Positions 32,614 through 40,404 of a stretch of DNA of 64,000 nucleotides are shown piece by piece. The notes beneath the pieces are model-generated. The model did not search any database. It worked only from the letters and a program-made list of their open reading frames with translations, and was not told the origin of the DNA. Position 1 is the stretch's first letter; every line of letters begins with the position of its first letter. The position numbers and the translations under genes were made by a program. The stretch is from Sporocytophaga myxococcoides DSM 11118 (GTDB lineage Bacteria; Bacteroidota; Bacteroidia; Cytophagales; Cytophagaceae): the NCBI RefSeq assembly GCF_000426725.1, contig NZ_AUFX01000005.1:62001-126000 (forward strand), given 5' to 3'.

Positions 32614-34992
32614 ATGAGACTAATTTTTAGCCTTATAATGGCATTGCTATGCCTAAACTTTTCGGTAATAGCACAGCAAGTGACTCAGACTATAAGAGGA
32701 ACTGTAATTGATAAAAATCTTCAATCACCACTACCAGGAGTAAACGTGGTGATCACAAGTACCAATCCTCCAATGGGAACTGCTACAGATGAGAATGGTA
32801 GATTCCGATTTGACAATGTACCTCTCGGAAGACATGAAATAAAAATAATGTATGCAGGATATAAGGAAGGTGGTTCAGCCAACGTGCTGGTTACATCAGG
32901 AAAAGAAGTTATCCTGAATATGGACATGGAAGAAGAAATAGAGAATGTAAAAGAAGTTGTTGTAGTAGGACAAAAGGATAAATCACAGGCCAATAACCAG
33001 CTTGCTGTTGTCAGTGCAACAAATCTTCGTACAGAAGAGATAAACAGATTTGCGGGATCAAGACAAGATCCGAGCAGGATGGCCTCTAACTATGCAGGAG
33101 TTGCCGGTGGAGGAGATCAAAGGAATGATATTATTGTAAGAGGTAATTCTCCAATAGGTGTTTTGTGGAGGCTCGAAGGTGTTGACATTCCGAACCCGAA
33201 CCACTTTACCTTTACAGGTAACAGCGGAGGTGCATTCAGTATTTTAAATAACAACCTGCTTGCGAATTCAGATTTTCTTACCGGCGCATTTCCTGCTGAA
33301 TATGGAAATAAAAGCGCAGCGGTGTTTGATGTGAAATTGAGAAACGGAAACAATGAAAAAAGAGAACATACAATTCAGGCAGGGCTTAATGGACTTGAGT
33401 TTGTAACAGAAGGACCTATATCAAAGAAATCAGGTAGTTCATATTTGGCAAGCTACAGATTACTCTCTTTTGAAGCATTGAATAAAATTGGTGTAAACTT
33501 TGGAGTCAACGGTATTCCACAGTTTCAGGATGCAGCATTGAAAATTAATATACCTACGAAAAAGGCCGGAACATTTACATTATGGGGAATTGGAGGTAAG
33601 AGTAAGATCTATATTAAAGATCCGGAACTGGAAATAGACCCTGGTGATCCTTATAAGTTCACAACAGATAATTTTTCCTCCGATATGTATGCTGCAGGTA
33701 TTTCCAATGCTCACAATATAACTCCTAAAACAACAGGTAAGATAATTCTTAGTACTTCCGGAAGTCGTATTAAAGTGGTTAGTTCAAAGATATATGATAT
33801 CAAACCAGAATTTTTTGAATTTGATATGTCAAATACCGAGGGCCAGTATATTGCAAACTATACCGTTACGCACAAATTAAGTAGAAGAAATCTTGTAAAA
33901 GGAGGAGTTATTTACAGAAGCATTTTCTATAATAATAATTCTAATTATTTCGATGATACCGATAGTTTATTCAAACAAGGTTTAAAGCAAAAAGGCAGCA
34001 CAGAATTGTTTCAGTCATTTGCGCACTGGCAATTCAGAGTTACAGAAAAGCTTACTTTAAATTCAGGAGTGTATTATCAACGTTTGACTCTAAATGGTAC
34101 CCAGTCTCTGGAGCCAAGATTGGCAGCGACATATATGGTTACAGAAAAGGATAGAATAAGTATCGCAACAGGACTTCATAGTCAGGCTCAGAACCTGTTT
34201 ATATATCAGTATAGATTCTATGATGATAAAACTGGAAACTATAATCAGCCAAACAAAAACGTAGGATTTACCAAGAGTCTACACCTTGTTGGAGGATATC
34301 AAAGAGCTCTCACTAAAAATCTGAAGTTTAAAACGGAAGCCTATTATCAGCATATGTATAATGTTCCTGTAAGTATCTCACATGAGGATGGAGCAGGGGT
34401 ATATTCCATCTTAAACACAGGAGCTGATTACGGTTTCTATGTTCTTGACAGCACTGTTAATACAGGAAAAGGGAGAAATTATGGACTTGAACTAACTTTA
34501 GAAAGGTATTTCAATAAAGATTATTATTTCTTAACCAATTTGTCACTTCTTAAATCTGAATATCAGGGATCTGATGGAGTATGGAGAAACTCAGCCTTTA
34601 ACATCGGGTATGTAGTCAATGCACTTGCCGGAAAAGAATTTCACCTTGATGCAAATAATAAAAAGTTGATATCAGTTGACTTTAAAGTAACATCATCTGG
34701 AGGAAGAAGAATTATACCAATTGATGCACAGGCGTCCATTCAAAAGGGGGAAGCAGTGTATGACTATAGCAGAGCTTATGAAACGCAGCTAAAAGATTAC
34801 TTCAGGACTGATTTGAAGATTTCGTACAGACTTAACAAAGCCAAATCAAATCATAATTTCTTTATAGCAGCAGACAATTTGCTCAATACTCAAAATGTAT
34901 TAACTCAGGAGTGGGATGAGAAGAAAAAAGAAGTAGAAACTTATTATCAGCTTGGGTTATTTCCATACATGGGATACAAGGTGCAGTTTTAA
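32614..34992 (+). CDS. TonB-dependent outer-membrane receptor
   Basis: A 792-residue receptor. A signal peptide (1-20) precedes a CarboxypepD_reg-like domain (about 25-110, TVIDKNLQSPLPGVNVVI, GTATDENGRFRF). The plug domain (about 140-230) has RQDPSRMASNYAGV and RNDIIVRGNSPIGVLWRLEGVDIPNPNH. A 22-strand-type beta-barrel follows, ending in QLGLFPYMGYKVQF with a terminal Phe. Energy comes from TonB. The substrate is unknown: no SusD-like partner is present. It is the last gene of the sigma/FecR/STN locus, with 53 bp from the STN gene and a strong terminator after it. Confidence 0.93.
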   Translation: MRLIFSLIMALLCLNFSVIAQQVTQTIRGTVIDKNLQSPLPGVNVVITSTNPPMGTATDENGRFRFDNVPLGRHEIKIMYAGYKEGGSANVLVTSGKEVILNMDMEEEIENVKEVVVVGQKDKSQANNQLAVVSATNLRTEEINRFAGSRQDPSRMASNYAGVAGGGDQRNDIIVRGNSPIGVLWRLEGVDIPNPNHFTFTGNSGGAFSILNNNLLANSDFLTGAFPAEYGNKSAAVFDVKLRNGNNEKREHTIQAGLNGLEFVTEGPISKKSGSSYLASYRLLSFEALNKIGVNFGVNGIPQFQDAALKINIPTKKAGTFTLWGIGGKSKIYIKDPELEIDPGDPYKFTTDNFSSDMYAAGISNAHNITPKTTGKIILSTSGSRIKVVSSKIYDIKPEFFEFDMSNTEGQYIANYTVTHKLSRRNLVKGGVIYRSIFYNNNSNYFDDTDSLFKQGLKQKGSTELFQSFAHWQFRVTEKLTLNSGVYYQRLTLNGTQSLEPRLAATYMVTEKDRISIATGLHSQAQNLFIYQYRFYDDKTGNYNQPNKNVGFTKSLHLVGGYQRALTKNLKFKTEAYYQHMYNVPVSISHEDGAGVYSILNTGADYGFYVLDSTVNTGKGRNYGLELTLERYFNKDYYFLTNLSLLKSEYQGSDGVWRNSAFNIGYVVNALAGKEFHLDANNKKLISVDFKVTSSGGRRIIPIDAQASIQKGEAVYDYSRAYETQLKDYFRTDLKISYRLNKAKSNHNFFIAADNLLNTQNVLTQEWDEKKKEVETYYQLGLFPYMGYKVQF

Positions 34993-34993
34993 T

Positions 34994-35014
34994 TAAGTAC
35001 TAAGTACTAAGTAA
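34994..35014. repeat. Tandem heptamer TAAGTAC x3
   Basis: TAAGTAC TAAGTAC TAAGTAA runs without interruption just after the TonB receptor stop codon. Confidence 0.7.
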
Positions 35015-35034
35015 TAAAATTTATTTAATAAAAG

Positions 35035-35084
35035 ACCCAATATTTAAGTTCATGTAAGACAGGGAACTTAAGTATTGGGTTTTT
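35035..35084 (+). terminator. Strong terminator of the sigma-FecR-STN-receptor operon
   Basis: ACCCAATATTTAAGTTC (35035-35051) pairs with GAACTTAAGTATTGGGT (35064-35080) over 17 bp with one G-U wobble, followed by TTTT. Confidence 0.85.
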
Positions 35085-35145
35085 GCTTTAAAATTCAGTT
35101 GTAAAAATGTTTAAAATAAGCAGGGTTTATATAAAATTTACATTC

Positions 35146-35206
35146 AGCTTTGCGTATTCCGCATTCCGCTTTTTTCTTATAACTTACAACTTAAAACTTA
35201 TAACTT
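35146..35206. repeat. Degenerate heptamer repeats upstream of the AlbA_2 gene
   Basis: 35150-35172 contains TTCCGCA/TTCCGCT units. The last 28 bp read as AACTTAC AACTTAA AACTTAT AACTTTA, four heptamers of the form AACTTAN. The style is like the heptamers near 15802. Confidence 0.6.
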
Positions 35207-35213
35207 TAAAAGA

Positions 35214-35831
35214 ATGAGTATCAGGCAACAGATAAGGCTGGGAGAAAATGAAGTGCTTGACTTTAAACAAACAATTGGCAGTGTTCAAAAGATTGCCAAG
35301 ACAATAGTAGCATTTGCAAATACAAAGGGAGGGAAGATATTAGTAGGAGTGAGGGATAATGGAAGTATTGCCGGGGCGAAGGCTGAGGAGGAACGACATA
35401 TGCTTGAGGGAGCGGCTTCATTTTTTTGTAAACCAGAAATAAAAGTAAATTTTACTGAAGAAATAATTGAAGGTAAAAGTATTTTAATCGCAGAAGTTCC
35501 GGAAAGTGATGAAAAACCGCACTATTCAAAGGGAGAAGATGGAAAATGGTGGGCTTATATTCGTGTTAAGGATCAATGCCTCTTAGCAAGTAAAGTAATG
35601 CTGGATGTTATGAAAAGTGATACCAGAGGTTTTGATGCTCAGATTACAATTGGAAAAGCTGAGAAGATTATTTTAGAATACCTGGAACATAATGAAAGAA
35701 TAACATTAAAGGCTTTTTGTAAAATAGCCAATATTTCCAGGTGGAGGGCCAGTAAGATCCTGGTAAATCTTGTCAGGATGAAACTGATAAAAGTGCTTTC
35801 TCATGAAAAGGAAGACTATTATTCATTATAA
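35214..35831 (+). CDS. AlbA_2 (Schlafen-type) domain putative regulator
   Basis: A 205-residue protein. The N-terminal part (about 8-130) is an AlbA_2/Schlafen-like domain, with VLDFKQTIGSVQKIAKTIVAFANTKGGKILVGVRDNG. This is the divergent AAA-4 family signature and is usually tied to nucleic-acid binding. The C-terminal third (about 145-205) looks like a winged helix (ITLKAFCKIANISRWRASKILVNLVRMKLIKVL). It has no partner gene. It may be a stand-alone transcription factor. Heptameric repeats precede it and a terminator follows. Confidence 0.75.
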   Translation: MSIRQQIRLGENEVLDFKQTIGSVQKIAKTIVAFANTKGGKILVGVRDNGSIAGAKAEEERHMLEGAASFFCKPEIKVNFTEEIIEGKSILIAEVPESDEKPHYSKGEDGKWWAYIRVKDQCLLASKVMLDVMKSDTRGFDAQITIGKAEKIILEYLEHNERITLKAFCKIANISRWRASKILVNLVRMKLIKVLSHEKEDYYSL

Positions 35832-35863
35832 CAATCGTACAGTAGGAAAATATACTGGAAATA

Positions 35864-35892
35864 AAAAAGAGGTTTGCTAAAACCTCTTTTTG
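35864..35892 (+). terminator. Terminator after the AlbA_2 gene
   Basis: AAAAAGAGGTTT (35864-35875) pairs with AAACCTCTTTTT (35880-35891) across a 4-nt loop. It may also serve the convergent minus-strand gene. Confidence 0.85.
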
Positions 35893-35941
35893 GGGGAATT
35901 ATATTGCCACTTCTGGTTGGAAGGAATGGTGTGATTTTTAT

Positions 35942-37153
35942 TTATATAATTTCATTCAGATTGCTGGTCAGCTGAAGAAATTGCGCTTCAGCTATATTTT
36001 TTTTGAGATTATTTAAAGCATATTCTAGTGCAACAACGATACTTATAGTGTCCTCTGGCGCAGAGAATATTATAAGTGGAGCGTTTCCATTCAACACTAT
36101 TTTTAGTTCTATTCCTGGATTTTTTTCGTTGATTGATTTTATAAATGCTCCTGTTTGAGTCCTGTCTTTAAGATAGAATCCGATTCTGTTTCCAAACCCA
36201 TTTCTCATATTGGTAAATGCTGGTAAATAACTTTCAGAAGTAGGCAAGCCAGCATAAACTACTTTTGCAATATTATCATTGGTATTTAGGTATTTTGCAA
36301 TCTGCAATGCATTCTCAGACCTTTTGGATGCTTTTGAATAGATAGTCTCCAATTTATGTATCAGACTTAATGGATCATTTGGAATTTCATATTTATTGTA
36401 GTTTGATACGGATTTTCTGAGGACATCTATCAAAGTCACTTTGGAAGAAGTATTTATAGTTTCTGGTCTGATAATTCCATTGTTTATAGTAAGATAAGTT
36501 ATTTCCTCAGGTGAAGTTTTTACATTGAATTTTGACCAGTCTGTATTTCCCTCAATAATAACTGCCTGTGGAGTGTTTGGAGCATTGTCGAAATATTCAC
36601 TTGTGCTTTCAATCACTATCGAAGCACCTTTGCTTAAAGGTTTTATAAAATATCCAGCAACTCCATGACTATTGTCTACCACCACAGGTACGTTCTTTTC
36701 CTTAGCCACAGCAATGATTCTCGCAAAGTCTGGAATGCTTAGATCGTTTTCACCTATCGTTTCAAGATATATAATGCCTGTTTTATCATCGATTAAACTT
36801 TTAAATTCAGGGAGGCTGTATGTTGACAGTGATTTAACTGTTATTCCCAGAATCTGAAGCTTCGATTTTTCTTTTCCCTGGAATGTAGATGGATTAACAG
36901 TTACTATGTTTTGTCCTGCAGTGAGTAATGTTTTAAATAAAAGAAATTTAGCAGCATGAAGTGATTTTACCACCAAAGCATTTGTTCCTCCTTCTAATGC
37001 AGCAATTCGCTGTTCAAAGAATGTAACTTTTGGATTAGTGGTTGCATAATCCTGACCATAGTCTTCAGCTTTTTCTGAAGGATTTAAATATTCTTCAAAC
37101 AAATCAGAATTGTTTTCAGATAGAATGTATGGGTTTTTAAATGGATTTTTCAT
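35942..37153 (-). CDS. Cys/Met-metabolism PLP-fold protein lacking the catalytic lysine
   Basis: A 403-residue protein with the fold of O-acetylhomoserine sulfhydrylase / cystathionine synthase. Recognisable blocks are YATTNPKVTFFEQRIAALEGG (about 36-56), VVVDNSHGV (157-165, with the cofactor-ring Asp160) and GASIVIESTSEYF (176-188). In active enzymes the last block is GADIVVHSATKYI, where Lys forms the PLP Schiff base. Here residue 186 is Glu (GAA codon). The usual Y-x-R-x-x-N-P-T also reads YATTNPK. The frame is intact across 403 codons, so this is a probable pseudoenzyme or a rare new activity. A sequencing error at one base could explain Lys to Glu but not the other changes. Confidence 0.85.
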   Translation of the reverse strand: MKNPFKNPYILSENNSDLFEEYLNPSEKAEDYGQDYATTNPKVTFFEQRIAALEGGTNALVVKSLHAAKFLLFKTLLTAGQNIVTVNPSTFQGKEKSKLQILGITVKSLSTYSLPEFKSLIDDKTGIIYLETIGENDLSIPDFARIIAVAKEKNVPVVVDNSHGVAGYFIKPLSKGASIVIESTSEYFDNAPNTPQAVIIEGNTDWSKFNVKTSPEEITYLTINNGIIRPETINTSSKVTLIDVLRKSVSNYNKYEIPNDPLSLIHKLETIYSKASKRSENALQIAKYLNTNDNIAKVVYAGLPTSESYLPAFTNMRNGFGNRIGFYLKDRTQTGAFIKSINEKNPGIELKIVLNGNAPLIIFSAPEDTISIVVALEYALNNLKKNIAEAQFLQLTSNLNEII

Positions 37154-37432
37154 GGCTATATCAGGATTATGTGATGACTTATTTTTATACTCTATTAAAT
37201 CTATAGACTAAATTAGGTTATAGCGAAGTAAAATCCAAATCATCAAATGAAAAAGTTTTTATCAAAAAGAAGGTTTTGGGGTTAAATGTTTGTTTTTCAG
37301 TTATTTTAACAAAAGTAGAAATTCGAAAATTGTTATAAAAAAAGTTGAATTCTGAAAAGTATACCAACAAATTAAGGTTTACCTTTAATATATGAAGCAG
37401 ATAAATTAGCAGAGTTATATTGAAATTGTCGA

Positions 37433-37894
37433 ATGAAAATATATACAATAAATAGAGTTCAAATATTACCGGTTAAGATAGAGCAAGCATGGGATTTCTT
37501 TACTTCTCCTCATAATCTTTCAAAAATTACTCCTTCCTCTTTGAATTTTAAAGTCTTATCAAAAAACGAGGGTCCGATTCATCCAGGGATGATCATTCGC
37601 TATAAGGTGCATCCGATATTGGGGATACCTCTTGACTGGGTCACTGAAATAACTCATGTAGCGCATCAGCATTTATTTGTAGATGAACAACGTTTCGGTC
37701 CATACGCTTTCTGGCATCATTTGCACAAGTTCAGAGAGGTAAAAGAGGGAGTTGAAATGGAAGATCTAGTGCATTATGCTCTTCCATTTGGTCCGATAGG
37801 TTCCCTTGCACACGCTCTTATTGTTAAAAAGAAGGTGAATGAAATTTTCGATTTCAGAGCTAAGATTCTCAAAGAAATTTTAGGAAGTTACTGA
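37433..37894 (+). CDS. SRPBCC family (START-like) ligand-binding protein
   Basis: A 153-residue cytosolic protein. The order ILPVKIEQAWDFFTSPHNLSKITP, then GMIIRYKVHPILGIPLDWVTEI and AHQHLFVDEQRFGPYAFWHHLHKF, is typical of a SRPBCC (polyketide cyclase/START-like) family found in many Bacteroidota. The helix-grip fold binds hydrophobic ligands. The substrate is not known. It leads a plus-strand run with an outer-membrane protein, an S41 peptidase and a small membrane protein. Confidence 0.82.
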   Translation: MKIYTINRVQILPVKIEQAWDFFTSPHNLSKITPSSLNFKVLSKNEGPIHPGMIIRYKVHPILGIPLDWVTEITHVAHQHLFVDEQRFGPYAFWHHLHKFREVKEGVEMEDLVHYALPFGPIGSLAHALIVKKKVNEIFDFRAKILKEILGSY

Positions 37895-37965
37895 TCAAAA
37901 TTCATTTTAAAGACCGAATATTGCCTGGCCAAACAATGTTTTTGGCTAATTCTTATAATAATCAA

Positions 37966-38772
37966 ATGAATCTGAAAAAAAGTCGTCCTATTGCTTTTCT
38001 CCTCTTATTTATGGCTTTTGCAATATCTTCAAAAGGTCAGGAAAGCTTTAATAAAATATCTGTCAGTGGTGGTTTAGCGGGAAGCACTTTGAAAGACAAG
38101 GTAATTTCAACTTATATTTATAAAAAGAAAAGTATTCCCGTCATAGGTGAATACTCCTATAAAGGGTATAAATCTTTGCTGGGATTGAGGTTATACTTCT
38201 TAAAAAGTAAACTTAAAACAGATGAGAATAAAGGTTTCTCCTATTCGGGCGACCTTGGGACTTTTATTCCAGATAAGGTAAATGGTCTTAATCAAAGTCA
38301 GGTTAATTTTTTAATGTTCCAAACCAGGTTGTATTATCTGGCAAGGATACATATTGATGACCGCTTCAGTCTAGGACTCGGAGGTTTTGCCCAATATGAT
38401 TTAATCAACAAAAAATTTTTGGTTCTTGACTATGAAAATAAACTGAAAGAACGTTTCCTTTCTGTCGGTCCCCAGATTATGCCCGTTTACATTTCCGGTC
38501 AGCATGAATTTCAATATGCCCTGTCGGCTTCTATATTCAATATAGGTTCAAGAACGTTAACTCCTGAAGAAGGTAGTGGAGCCAAAGCTTCAGGAACATC
38601 TTTTTTCAAAAACTATTTTGGTGTGGAAAGCAGGATTACATACAGCTATAGTTTTTCCCAAAATATAGGAATCGATATCAATTATATCTTTTATTATTAT
38701 CAATTCAAGAAGCCAAGGAAAGAACAGATGGTCATTCAAAATCTGACATTAGGACTGGCTATAATGTTTTAA
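37966..38772 (+). CDS. Outer-membrane beta-barrel protein, function unknown
   Basis: About 269 residues. The start at 37966 (MNLKKSRPIAFLLLFMAFAISSKGQ) gives a good signal peptide; the upstream Met at 37921 does not. The mature part is a series of alternating amphipathic strands with aromatic ends (GYKSLLGLRLYFLKSKL, LFYLARIHIDDRFSLGLGGFAQ-like segments) and a final strand LTLGLAIMF ending in Phe. This is typical of an outer-membrane barrel of about 10-12 strands. I do not recognise a family. It lies between the SRPBCC gene and the S41 gene. Confidence 0.7.
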   Translation: MNLKKSRPIAFLLLFMAFAISSKGQESFNKISVSGGLAGSTLKDKVISTYIYKKKSIPVIGEYSYKGYKSLLGLRLYFLKSKLKTDENKGFSYSGDLGTFIPDKVNGLNQSQVNFLMFQTRLYYLARIHIDDRFSLGLGGFAQYDLINKKFLVLDYENKLKERFLSVGPQIMPVYISGQHEFQYALSASIFNIGSRTLTPEEGSGAKASGTSFFKNYFGVESRITYSYSFSQNIGIDINYIFYYYQFKKPRKEQMVIQNLTLGLAIMF

Positions 38773-38806
38773 CATTCAACTTTATAAAAGCTAAAAAACT
38801 TATTCT

Positions 38807-39871
38807 GTGAAACTCATTCAGATAAAATATATTTATACTCTTCTGTTGTTGGTTATTTTGTTTTCGGCTTGCGAGAAGGCTTTGATAGAACCCAATAAAA
38901 GTTCCTCACCAGAAAAAAACTTTGAAATCTTCTGGAACGATATCAATAACACTTATCCCTTCTTTAAATACGATCATGTAGATTGGCAGGCTGTATATAA
39001 TTCCAACAGACCTCTCGTAAATGCCTCCACTACAGATGATGAACTTTTTGAAATTTTTAAAAATATGCTACGTCCTTTACTTGATGGACACATTTCATTA
39101 AAGAAGCCTAATGGAGAGACTTGGGCAAATGAGAGACATTATCAGTATTACTCCAATTTTAGTTTTAGTCTTGTCAGGGTCAAATACCTTAATAATAAGG
39201 TGAATTTTGTAACAGCTCCTGATTATTCCGACAAAACTAAAACTGATACTATCATAAGATATGGTTTTATAAACAGTAATATTCTTTATTTTCATGTAGG
39301 AACATTTCTTACCAACCTTCCGATCAGAGATACACTGCGAAATATAGTGAAAAGAAATCCGCAATTGATGGGGGTGATTGTAGACATGCGCAGCAACGGA
39401 GGAGGTATCCTATCTGCTGCCCAAAAACTTGCCTCTTATTTTACTGGTACGACTCAGCTATATGGCTATATTAAAAATAAAACCGGTCCTCTTGATAATA
39501 ATTTCTCAGATAATTACAGACTATATACACAGGGAGATGGGCTTGGCTCATTTGGGACAAAGCCAGCAGCTATTCTGACTAATCGATACGATTTCAGTGC
39601 AACAGAGCATTTTGTTATGGCAACAAGGGATCTGACCAATGTGACAACAATAGGTGATACGACCGGAGGAGCATTTAGTCCTATCATCCAAAGGACTTTA
39701 CCTAATGGGATTCAGTATACAGTAGTTTCCAGCATCACCACAGACAAGCAAAATAATGTTTTTGAGAGGACAGGCTTGGCTCCTGAAATTTATAAAGAAC
39801 TGACTAATCTGGACTTTCTTGCAGGAAAAGATCCATTGGTAGATGCAGCTATTAATAAAATAAAAGAGTAA
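38807..39871 (+). CDS. S41 family peptidase, lipoprotein
   Basis: A 354-residue tail-specific-protease family member. A GTG start opens a lipoprotein signal ending FSAC (Cys22). The tricorn/TSP core includes VDMRSNGGG (192-200) and YDFSATEHFVMATRDL, with Ser264 and Glu267 in the catalytic S-A-x-E motif, then TTIGDTTGGAFSP. No PDZ domain is visible between the N-terminal helices and the core, so it is of the short PDZ-less type. It is probably anchored in the outer membrane facing the periplasm. The GTG start lies only 35 bp after the outer-membrane protein gene. Confidence 0.88.
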   Translation: MKLIQIKYIYTLLLLVILFSACEKALIEPNKSSSPEKNFEIFWNDINNTYPFFKYDHVDWQAVYNSNRPLVNASTTDDELFEIFKNMLRPLLDGHISLKKPNGETWANERHYQYYSNFSFSLVRVKYLNNKVNFVTAPDYSDKTKTDTIIRYGFINSNILYFHVGTFLTNLPIRDTLRNIVKRNPQLMGVIVDMRSNGGGILSAAQKLASYFTGTTQLYGYIKNKTGPLDNNFSDNYRLYTQGDGLGSFGTKPAAILTNRYDFSATEHFVMATRDLTNVTTIGDTTGGAFSPIIQRTLPNGIQYTVVSSITTDKQNNVFERTGLAPEIYKELTNLDFLAGKDPLVDAAINKIKE

Positions 39872-39919
39872 GCACTATTAAGGATTAGCCTTTGTTTTTA
39901 ATGAAAAGAATTATTCGTT

Positions 39920-40387
39920 ATGAACAGGGAAGATTTGAAAGAAGGGGTTTACGCAGGTTTGATTGCAGGTTTGTTTTTCCTTGTAATTCAAATGCTGTTA
40001 ATGGCATTGTATCTGAAGACTAGTCCATGGGTACCGCCAAGAATGATATCTGCAATGATACTTGGAAAAGGAATTTTAAGTCATCAGAATTTTAATTTAG
40101 GTATAGTATTGTTGGCAGGAATTATTCACTTTGCTTTCTCTATAATTTATTCACTTATTCTGGTCTTTCTTATCCGGTTCCAGTCCTTGGCCACTGGCAC
40201 ACTAATCGGAGTAGTTTTCGGACTAGTACTTTATTTTGTTCATTTCTACGGATTCGCTATGTTGTTTCCCTGGTTTGTCGAAGGACGAAATGTTGTAAAT
40301 GCTTTTGCACATATGATATTTGGTGGTGTATCTGCATTTGTATTCAAAGAACTTCAAATCAGTTATCATTCCAAAGCAGAGTCCTGA
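39920..40387 (+). CDS. Small four-helix membrane protein
   Basis: A 155-residue protein with about four transmembrane helices, preceded by a polar MNREDLKEGVYAG. Conserved-looking motifs are SPWVPPRMISAMILGKGIL between helices 1 and 2 and LFPWFVEGRNVVNAFAHMIFGG between 3 and 4. No family is recognised with certainty. It lies 48 bp after the S41 gene and ends 17 bp from the convergent multi-PAS kinase. Confidence 0.6.
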   Translation: MNREDLKEGVYAGLIAGLFFLVIQMLLMALYLKTSPWVPPRMISAMILGKGILSHQNFNLGIVLLAGIIHFAFSIIYSLILVFLIRFQSLATGTLIGVVFGLVLYFVHFYGFAMLFPWFVEGRNVVNAFAHMIFGGVSAFVFKELQISYHSKAES

Positions 40388-40404
40388 AAGTTTTCAAAGT
40401 GAGG

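Noticed and set aside
37218-37448. 76-aa minus-strand open frame upstream of the SRPBCC gene
   Set aside because: Phe/Asn/Leu-rich with low complexity, as expected from AT-rich DNA; no start signal or domain, and it overlaps the SRPBCC start.
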